Positions 6,547 through 11,625 of a DNA stretch of 11,625 bases are shown here, piece after piece. The stretch is from an uncultured Pseudomonadota bacterium. Lineage in GTDB: Bacteria; Pseudomonadota; Alphaproteobacteria; RF32; CAG-239. The translations under genes and the position numbers were made by a program. The number at the start of each line of letters is the position of its first letter. Within the stretch, counting starts at the first letter, position 1. The notes below the pieces were generated by a model. That model was not told where the DNA came from. It saw nothing but the letters and a program-made list of their open reading frames with translations, and made no database searches. The stretch covers positions 1 to 11,625 of the forward strand of contig CABUWG010000051.1 of the NCBI GenBank assembly GCA_902495305.1, given 5' to 3'.

Positions 6547-7683
6547 GAAAAAACTCCGGTTGTCCTGCAGGTTTTGCCCGAAATGGAAACCGGCGGTGTT
6601 GAAGTCGGAACGGTTGAGGTTGCCTCCGAACTGCAAAAGCACGGAATCAAAAATTTTGTGGCTTCGCAGGGCGGACGCATGGTTTATGACCTCGATAAAC
6701 TGAAAGTCCCGCATTTTACCCTGCCGCTCAAAAGCAAAAATCCGTTCAAAATGCGCAAAAACGCCCGCGCATTGGAAAAGATTATCCGTGATAACGGGAT
6801 AAATATTGTCCATGCCCGTTCGCGCGCACCGGCATGGAGCGCCTATTGGGCAGCCAAAAGAGCCGGCGTTAAGTTTGTGACCACTTTTCACGGCACTTAC
6901 GGCCTCGGCCCTTGGGGAATTAAGAAGATTTATAACAGGGTGATGACTTACGGCGAAAGGGTTATTGCCATTTCCAACCATATTAAAAACCACGTCCTGC
7001 AGAATTATAAAACCGACGAGGCCAAAATTCGCCTGATTCACCGCTGTGCCGATATTGAGCGCTTTTCGCCGTCGGCTGTCACGCAGGAGCGGATGATTAA
7101 TAAAATCAAAGAATATAATATTGCGGATGACAAGCCCGTTTTGCTCCTCCCCGGACGCATAACCCGCTGGAAAGGCCAGCACTTGCTGATAGAAGCGCTT
7201 GCCAAAATGAAAAACCAGAATTACTATTGCATTATCACCGGAGACAGCCAGGGGCGTCAGCATTACATGGACTATCTGGAAGACTTGGTCCGCAAATATA
7301 AGTTGGAAGATCGTGTCGGCTTTTTCGGGCGCTATTCCGACGTTCCGGCACTGATGATGGTTGCAAACGTTGTCTTGTCAACGGCAATCGAGCCGGAAGC
7401 TTTCGGGCGCATCTCCATTGAAGGGCAGGCCATGGGCAAAATCGTGGTTGCTTCGGACATCGGCGGTACGCTTGATACCGTGGTTGACGGCAAAACCGGA
7501 AAGTTGTTCAAAAGCAATGATGCCCAGTCGCTGGCCGATGCGCTTGATTGGGCGCTGAACCTGTCGGCTGCCGAGGCTGAAAAAATCGGCAAAGCCGGCA
7601 TAAAAAATGTCCGCGATAATTTTACCAAACAAATTATGTGCGGCAAAACAATAGAAGTTTATAAAGAAGTTTTGGGAAAGTGA
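6532..7683 (+). CDS. GT4-family (GT-B fold) glycosyltransferase
   Basis: This 383-residue protein has the two-domain plan of retaining GT4 transferases. In the N-terminal domain VVLQVLPEMETGGVEVGT (10-27) begins the acceptor-side Rossmann fold with its glycine loop, and VTTFHGTYG (116-124) is conserved. In the C-terminal nucleotide-sugar domain GRITRWKG (208-215) carries the basic residues that contact the donor phosphates, and EPEAFGRISIEG (287-298) holds the EX7E pair Glu289/Glu297. No membrane segment is seen; it probably acts at the cytoplasmic face on an envelope glycan such as lipopolysaccharide, but donor and acceptor are unknown. AGGA (6515-6518) lies 13 nt before the ATG, which is long. 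No in-frame start lies nearer to it, so expression may be weak or the site may be another. The stop codon lies in a strong hairpin (7674-7696). Confidence 0.92.
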   Translation: MNSSKEKTPVVLQVLPEMETGGVEVGTVEVASELQKHGIKNFVASQGGRMVYDLDKLKVPHFTLPLKSKNPFKMRKNARALEKIIRDNGINIVHARSRAPAWSAYWAAKRAGVKFVTTFHGTYGLGPWGIKKIYNRVMTYGERVIAISNHIKNHVLQNYKTDEAKIRLIHRCADIERFSPSAVTQERMINKIKEYNIADDKPVLLLPGRITRWKGQHLLIEALAKMKNQNYYCIITGDSQGRQHYMDYLEDLVRKYKLEDRVGFFGRYSDVPALMMVANVVLSTAIEPEAFGRISIEGQAMGKIVVASDIGGTLDTVVDGKTGKLFKSNDAQSLADALDWALNLSAAEAEKIGKAGIKNVRDNFTKQIMCGKTIEVYKEVLGK

Positions 7684-7696
7684 CGGTCATTTTCCC
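7674..7696 (+). terminator. Strong hairpin over the glycosyltransferase stop codon, no U-tract
   Basis: GGGAAAGTGA (7674-7683) pairs with TCATTTTCCC (7687-7696) around a CGG loop: ten base pairs with one G-U. The stem contains the TGA stop. GCCGG follows rather than T residues, so this is not a standard intrinsic terminator. It may protect the 3' end, attenuate, or slow ribosome release before thrS. Confidence 0.45.
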
Positions 7697-7711
7697 GCCG
7701 GAACCGCAGAA

Positions 7712-7752
7712 TTGTCATTTGCCTGTGGTTTTGTCCGTAAATTAAATGACAA
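7712..7752 (+). promoter_or_regulatory. thrS: Perfect inverted repeat in the thrS leader
   Basis: TTGTCATTT (7712-7720) is exactly complementary to AAATGACAA (7744-7752), enclosing 23 nt. The repeat ends 25 nt before the thrS ATG and just upstream of the AAGGAA ribosome site at 7765-7769. It may be a leader-RNA stem or an operator for a dimeric DNA-binding protein. E. coli ThrRS represses its own mRNA through tRNA-like leader stems. Whether this is equivalent is inference; the loop contains CCGTAA, but resemblance to a Thr anticodon arm is not established. Confidence 0.45.
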
Positions 7753-7777
7753 AAAAGTAATATAAGGAAATTTAAAA

Positions 7778-9709
7778 ATGGTTGCGATTAAATTGCCTGA
7801 CGGCAGTATTCTTGATATGGAGAGCGGTGTCAACGGTTTTGACATTGCCAATAAAATTAGTTCTAACCTGGCCAAGGCGGCTTTAGCCATCACCGTAAAC
7901 GGCACAACACAGGATTTGAGCACCCCTATCACTACCGACGCAACCGTAACAATCATTACCGGTAAGGATAAAGAGGGTCTGCACATCATCCGCCACTCCT
8001 GCTCGCACGTTATGGCGCAGGCCGTCAAAGAACTGTGGAAAGATGTTCAAGTCACAATCGGGCCGGCTATTGAGAACGGCTTTTACTATGACTTTGCCCG
8101 CAAAGAACCGTTTACGACTGAGGATTTTGAAAAAATTGAAGCCAAAATGCACGAGATTGTCAAACGGGATGAAAAAGTTGAGCGGATTGTCATGCCGCGT
8201 GATGAAGCCATCAAATTCTTTAAGGATTTGGGTGAACATTACAAAGCCGAGATTATTGAAGACCTGCCGCAGGATGAGGTTATTTCGCTCTATCGTCAGG
8301 GCAGCTTTACCGACCTTTGCCGCGGGCCGCACGTTCCGTCTACCGGTAAAATCGGCGATGCTTTCAAACTGATGAAAGTTGCCGGCGCTTATTGGCGCGG
8401 CGATTCGACCAAAGAAATGCTGCAACGCATTTACGCCACGGCTTGGGCTGACAAAAAAGATTTGAAAGCCTATCTTGAAATGTTGGAAGAAGCCGCCAAA
8501 CGCGACCACCGTAAATTGGGGCGTGAGATGGACTTGTTCCACTTTGAACCGGACTATGCGCCGGGTGCGGTTTTCTGGCATGACAAAGGCTACAAGATCT
8601 ACCGCAAACTGATTGAATATATGCGCAAACGTCAGGAAAATAACGGTTATATAGAAATTTGCACGCCGCGCGTTATGGACAGATGCCTGTGGGAAACTTC
8701 CGGCCACTGGGACAAATACGGCGCTCATAACTATTCCGGCCAGACCGAGGATAAAAAATGGTTCTGTATCAAACCGATGAACTGCCCCGGCGGTTTGCTG
8801 GTTTACAAACAGGGCATTAAGTCTTACCGTGATTTGCCGCTGCGTGTGGCCGAGTTCGGCAAGGTCAATCGTTACGAGGCTTCCGGCTCTCTGATGGGCC
8901 TGATGCGTGTTCGTGAATTTACGCAAGACGATGCCCACATTTTCTGCACGCCGGAACAAATGGAAGAAGAATGCATTACGACTTTGAAGCTGATTCTGGA
9001 TATTTATAAAGACTTTGGCTTTAATGACGTCAAGATTTATCTTTCAACACGGCCGGACAGCATCTACCGCATCGGTTCTGATGAAATCTGGGATTTGTGC
9101 GAAAACGCGCTGGCCAATGCCTTGACCTCGCATGGCTATAAATTTGAAATCAACGAAGGCGAGGGCGCATTCTACGGCCCGAAACTTGAGTTTATTTTGA
9201 AAGACGCTATCGGCCGCGAATGGCAGTGCGGAACAATTCAGGTTGATATGAACCTGCCGCAGCGCTTTGATATTTCTTACATCGGCGAAGACGGCGAGAA
9301 ACATCAGCCGGTTATGCTGCACCGCGCTTTGTTCGGCTCGATTGAAAGATTTCTGGGTATTTTGATTGAGAACCATGCCGGCAAACTGCCGTTGTGGCTT
9401 TCTCCGGAACAAGTTGTGGTTGCGCCGATTGTCAGCGAATTTGACGATTATGCCGAAGAAGTTGCCGCTGCTTTGAAAAAAGCCGGTTTGAATGTAAAGA
9501 CTGATTTGCGTAATGAAAAAATCAATTACAAGATTCGCGAACATTCGGTTGCCAAAATTCCGGTCATTGCCGTTGTCGGCGCCAAGGAAAAAGAAAACCG
9601 CACGGTAACAGTTCGCCGGATTGGTTCGGATAAACAGGAAGTCATGACGCTTGATGATTTTGTAAAGGCTTTGGCTGCAGAAGCTCAAATGCCGTCACAG
9701 GATAAATAG
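7778..9709 (+). CDS. thrS: Threonyl-tRNA synthetase
   Basis: ThrRS charges tRNA-Thr with threonine in the cytosol. The 643 residues match the full-length bacterial enzyme (E. coli 642). The N-terminal TGS domain spans about 1-62. The editing domain that removes mischarged serine has His73 and His77 (HSCSH) plus Cys181 and His185 (DLCRGPH). The class II catalytic core follows, with zinc ligands Cys336 (MNCPGG), His387 (DDAH) and His515 (MLHRALFG), motif 2 at about 364-388 and motif 3 HRALFGSIERF (515-525). The anticodon-binding domain covers about 540-640. All catalytic, editing and zinc residues are present. The core reads NCPGG and SGSLMGLMR where E. coli has NCPGH and SGSLHGLMR, a variant form. 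AAGGAA (7765-7769) precedes the ATG. A strong terminator follows the stop. Confidence 0.98.
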   Translation: MVAIKLPDGSILDMESGVNGFDIANKISSNLAKAALAITVNGTTQDLSTPITTDATVTIITGKDKEGLHIIRHSCSHVMAQAVKELWKDVQVTIGPAIENGFYYDFARKEPFTTEDFEKIEAKMHEIVKRDEKVERIVMPRDEAIKFFKDLGEHYKAEIIEDLPQDEVISLYRQGSFTDLCRGPHVPSTGKIGDAFKLMKVAGAYWRGDSTKEMLQRIYATAWADKKDLKAYLEMLEEAAKRDHRKLGREMDLFHFEPDYAPGAVFWHDKGYKIYRKLIEYMRKRQENNGYIEICTPRVMDRCLWETSGHWDKYGAHNYSGQTEDKKWFCIKPMNCPGGLLVYKQGIKSYRDLPLRVAEFGKVNRYEASGSLMGLMRVREFTQDDAHIFCTPEQMEEECITTLKLILDIYKDFGFNDVKIYLSTRPDSIYRIGSDEIWDLCENALANALTSHGYKFEINEGEGAFYGPKLEFILKDAIGREWQCGTIQVDMNLPQRFDISYIGEDGEKHQPVMLHRALFGSIERFLGILIENHAGKLPLWLSPEQVVVAPIVSEFDDYAEEVAAALKKAGLNVKTDLRNEKINYKIREHSVAKIPVIAVVGAKEKENRTVTVRRIGSDKQEVMTLDDFVKALAAEAQMPSQDK

Positions 9710-9734
9710 CCGATTGGTAAAATTTATTGCTGAT

Positions 9735-9773
9735 AAAAAATCTCTGTATCTTTCTCAGATACAGAGATTTTTT
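9735..9773. terminator. Bidirectional intrinsic terminator between thrS and the Cys-rich gene
   Basis: Bases 9735-9750 pair perfectly with 9758-9773 (16 bp) around the 7-nt loop TTTCTCA. The left arm starts with six A and the right arm ends in a T-run through 9774, so both strands show a G/C-containing stem followed by U residues. It lies 26 nt after the thrS stop and 22 nt beyond the stop of the convergent gene, serving both. Confidence 0.92.
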
Positions 9774-9795
9774 TATGACATGACCGGCGTTTATA

Positions 9796-11256
9796 TTACC
9801 AAAAATAATCTGTACCGCTTGAATTACAAGCCGTTGAAGTAATGCCGTCCGAATAACCCATATAGCTGTGAGCGGTAGAAGACGAACAATCTATTTTTGC
9901 GGCTTCACATTCAGCGCTTGATTGGTACACTTTTCCGCCGTTCCATACAAAACCGTAATATCGATCACCATTTTTCTTATATTCTCCTGTGTCTTTATTG
10001 TAACATCCGACATCAGCCCAGCATCCTTGTGTATATTCTCCGTCTTTTAAGCAATATCGGCCGTCATTGGTACAGGTGCCTGTTGTGCCGGAACAGCTAC
10101 CGTATGTACTGTAATTCTTTCTGTATCTTACCCAAGGATTAGCCGGCGCGGCGTTACACTTGTAACAAGTACCGGAAGTCGCACCGCAAGAACAGGTTTT
10201 GGAGGACGTACCGGAATATCCGTTAGAACAAGAAGTAGAATATCCGGAAGGACAAGAGTAACTATGGCTGTGCGGCGGAGTGGAATTGCAGCTCGTGCAC
10301 TTGCTGCAGGAATTGTAAGAAGCACAACCGTAATCACAAGATTTAGAAGTTACGGAGCAGTCGGAATTATACTGACATTCATAACAAGAATTGCCGCATT
10401 CCGTAGAAGATACTCTGACTTTATTATATGTAGAAGAGCAGGACACAGATTTTTGTCCTGACCGGCATGTGTCGGAACAATAATAACAACTTCCGCATTC
10501 GGAAGTGCCGGCATAAGAACCGGAATAAGACGTACTGCCGGACGTACAGTCTTTGCAGTAACGGCATGTTGATCCGCACTCAGTCGTTGTGGCATAAGAG
10601 CCCGTATAGTTCTTGGAACCACGGGAGCACTCGTCGGAACAACAACGATAACAGGTGTAACCGCAGGTATCGGTACCGGAAGAGCCTCGGGACGAGTCAC
10701 AGGTTACCTTATAATTTGTCGGGCAGCCGGTTGACGGTGACGCGGTACAGCATTTACCATAAGAACTGTCATAAGGACAACGGTTTGAGGTTGCATACAA
10801 GCGTCCGGAAGAACAGGAATTGACGTAACCAGATTCACGGCAGGCACGCGGTCTGTCTTCTTTACATTGTTTGTAATAAGGTTTGCCGTTCGGGCATTGT
10901 CCGTCAACAAAAGACGGCAGAGAACAAGACTGGGTATTATAACCGTTATCGGTACACCATTTGACCGGATCGCATTTGAGATAATGGTCGTCACGGGAAC
11001 ATTTGCCAACCTGAGCCTGATACTGTGGACATTGGCCTGAAGCATAGTAGGTATATCCTTTTTTCTCGCACCATTCAGTATCTTGGTTAACATTCATGTT
11101 TACATCACCTTGCATAACATCTTCGTCCTGACAGTCAGGCAGAAAACAGACGCCCCCAAAGGCGTTAGAAGGCGGGAGGAACACCGAGAAAGCAGCGGCA
11201 ACAGCAAAAACTGACACCGCAGAGTTTAGTTTCATGTGTAGCATAGTGTGTTTCAT
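9796..11256 (-). CDS. Secreted cysteine-rich repeat protein of unknown function
   Basis: No family was recognised for this 486-residue protein. A signal peptide is clear: basic start MKHTMLHMK, hydrophobic core (about 12-27) and likely cleavage after SNA at residue 32. The mature part has 54 cysteines, about 11% of the protein, and is rich in Ser, Tyr, Gly and Thr. Three modules of the form C-x4-GY...CP...KxC lie at about 61-95, 99-131 and 138-170. At least three related modules ending in ECG-x-C-x2-C lie at about 207-234, 235-260 and 261-294, with a looser fourth at 334-367. Many cysteines form CxxC pairs (for example CRYC, CYYC, CYEC, CYKC). The C-terminal 110 residues are poorer in cysteine and end in Trp. 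Disulfide-bonded export to the periplasm or surface is likely; metal binding is an alternative. GGGAGGAG 7 nt upstream supports the first Met, although Met8 would also give a good signal peptide. A near-consensus promoter precedes it. Confidence 0.85.
   Translation of the reverse strand: MKHTMLHMKLNSAVSVFAVAAAFSVFLPPSNAFGGVCFLPDCQDEDVMQGDVNMNVNQDTEWCEKKGYTYYASGQCPQYQAQVGKCSRDDHYLKCDPVKWCTDNGYNTQSCSLPSFVDGQCPNGKPYYKQCKEDRPRACRESGYVNSCSSGRLYATSNRCPYDSSYGKCCTASPSTGCPTNYKVTCDSSRGSSGTDTCGYTCYRCCSDECSRGSKNYTGSYATTTECGSTCRYCKDCTSGSTSYSGSYAGTSECGSCYYCSDTCRSGQKSVSCSSTYNKVRVSSTECGNSCYECQYNSDCSVTSKSCDYGCASYNSCSKCTSCNSTPPHSHSYSCPSGYSTSCSNGYSGTSSKTCSCGATSGTCYKCNAAPANPWVRYRKNYSTYGSCSGTTGTCTNDGRYCLKDGEYTQGCWADVGCYNKDTGEYKKNGDRYYGFVWNGGKVYQSSAECEAAKIDCSSSTAHSYMGYSDGITSTACNSSGTDYFW
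10156..10638 (-). repeat. Coding repeats, module B (ECG-x-C-x2-C ends)
   Basis: Within the cysteine-rich gene, units of about 26-34 residues follow each other at 10555-10638, 10477-10554 and 10375-10476, with a more divergent one at 10156-10257. The first two are closest: both run C-x2-G-S...Y-x-GSYA-x-T-(T/S)-ECGS and end in a CRYC or CYYC pair. The match is clear in protein but only partial in DNA, so the duplications are not recent. Confidence 0.6.
10750..11076 (-). repeat. Coding repeats, module A (C-x4-GY...CP...KxC)
   Basis: Three units of about 32-35 residues lie near the N-terminus of the mature cysteine-rich protein, encoded at about 10972-11076, 10864-10962 and 10750-10845. Each begins with a cysteine four residues before Gly-Tyr (CEKKGY, CTDNGY, and CRESGY with the same spacing), continues to Cys-Pro, and closes at a Lys-x-Cys or Lys-Cys. 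They are distinct from the module B units that follow. Confidence 0.6.
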
Positions 11257-11294
11257 TTTCGGTCTCCTCCCTAAAAAGTTCCAATACTAAGACC

Positions 11295-11323
11295 ACTATA
11301 CCACAAAGAAACACCAGTGTCAA
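11295..11323 (-). promoter_or_regulatory. Near-consensus sigma70 promoter of the Cys-rich gene
   Basis: On the minus strand TTGACA (complement of 11318-11323, full consensus) is followed after exactly 17 nt by TATAGT (complement of 11295-11300, five of six). Transcription would start near 11288 and leave a leader of about 30 nt with the GGGAGGAG ribosome site. This is the best promoter in the window and suggests high, largely unregulated expression. Confidence 0.85.
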
Positions 11324-11402
11324 GTAGTTATGAAAAGTGGGGCGGGGATTTTGGCTAATTAGAAAAAGCTAAATTCTGCTTGCAAAATTACCGTAATCCT
11401 TT

Positions 11403-11625
11403 ATGATAATACCCGCAGTCCGGAGACGGATTGTGGTGTCTCAAAAACATCTCGATAAATTCCGCTTCGCTGGCGGAGTGCCTAAAATAAGCCGCTTTGC
11501 GGACGAATCAGCGCAACTGTATCAGTACAGTTTGGGCATAAAATATCCCCTTTTAACAACATTTAGTTTGCCTTTAAGAAGAAAATTACGAAAAAAAGGA
11601 CGCAGGCAGTATATTGGATACTGTC
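11403..11625 (+). CDS. Possible 5' part of a gene running off the right edge
   Basis: From an ATG at 11403, 74 codons stay open to the window end, following a TAA at 11394-11396. The peptide starts MIIPAVRRRIVVSQKHLDKF and ends in a strongly basic stretch LRRKLRKKGRRQYIGYC. No family was recognised with confidence. There is no ribosome binding site before the ATG, and the stretch is full of stem-loops, so it could instead be a structured RNA or dispersed element that happens to be open. The length beyond the edge is unknown. Confidence 0.3.
   Translation, partial: MIIPAVRRRIVVSQKHLDKFRFAGGVPKISRFADESAQLYQYSLGIKYPLLTTFSLPLRRKLRKKGRRQYIGYC
11413..11532 (+). other. Cluster of stem-loops, candidate structured RNA
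   Basis: CCGCAGTCCG (11413-11422) pairs with CGGATTGTGG (11427-11436) over ten positions, two of them G-U, around a GAGA loop of the stable GNRA type. Further stems are 11459-11465 with 11473-11479 (one G-U), CCGC/GCGG at 11492-11502, and AACTGTA/TACAGTT at 11515-11521 with 11526-11532. The G-U pairs and the GNRA loop would suit a plus-strand RNA. The same bases are open as a reading frame, so the nature of the region is unresolved. Confidence 0.35.

Noticed and set aside
7883..8959. 358-codon minus-strand frame
   Set aside because: It lies entirely antisense to the well-supported thrS gene and shows no recognisable domain; it is a shadow frame.
10128..11093. Overlapping frames inside the cysteine-rich gene on both strands
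   Set aside because: Only the 9796-11256 frame has a signal peptide, ordered repeats, ribosome site and promoter; the others are by-products of its biased composition.
1..11625. CRISPR array, transposase, phage genes, tRNA or rRNA
   Set aside because: No spaced direct repeats, cloverleaf, rRNA signature or mobile-element protein was found on either strand by eye.

Overview
The window looks like part of a bacterial chromosome, most likely from an uncultured alphaproteobacterium, possibly host- or gut-associated. The lineage call is inference. It rests on the order M16 peptidase - ispH - (one gene) - rnhA, which resembles the alphaproteobacterial ispH-thrB-rnhA and thrC-M16 neighbourhoods, and on the general look of the proteins. 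No rRNA, tRNA, CRISPR array, transposase or phage gene was seen.

Layout. Positions 1-515 hold no convincing gene: a 23-codon open tail runs in from the left edge, then come two strong inverted repeats, then a purine-rich stretch with a 48-nt pure purine run. elbB (minus strand, 516-1196) ends in a hairpin terminator and is divergent from a tight plus-strand cluster: M16 zinc peptidase (1307-2575), ispH (2578-3498), an AlbA_2/Schlafen-type putative nucleic-acid-binding protein (3522-4586) and rnhA (4590-5027). The gaps are 2, 23 and 3 nt, so this is probably one operon. A hydrophilic cysteine-free protein of unknown function (5086-5715) follows from its own extended -10 promoter. It converges on an alpha/beta hydrolase (minus, 5743-6486), which is divergent from a GT4 glycosyltransferase (6532-7683). 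thrS (7778-9709) follows after a leader with two hairpins.

The right part is accessory in character. A 16-bp hairpin terminator at 9735-9773 separates thrS from a convergent gene (minus, 9796-11256) for a secreted 486-residue protein with 54 cysteines. That protein is built from two families of short repeats and is driven by a near-consensus promoter (TTGACA, 17 nt, TATAGT). The last 220 bases carry several stem-loops and an open frame that runs off the edge.

How the genes relate. ispH (last step of the MEP isoprenoid pathway), rnhA (RNA:DNA hybrid removal) and thrS (tRNA charging) are housekeeping genes with their key residues in place. The AlbA_2 gene sits where many alphaproteobacteria carry thrB. 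The best candidates for undescribed biology are the cysteine-rich exported repeat protein, the AlbA_2 gene embedded in the ispH-rnhA operon, and the structured regions at both edges.
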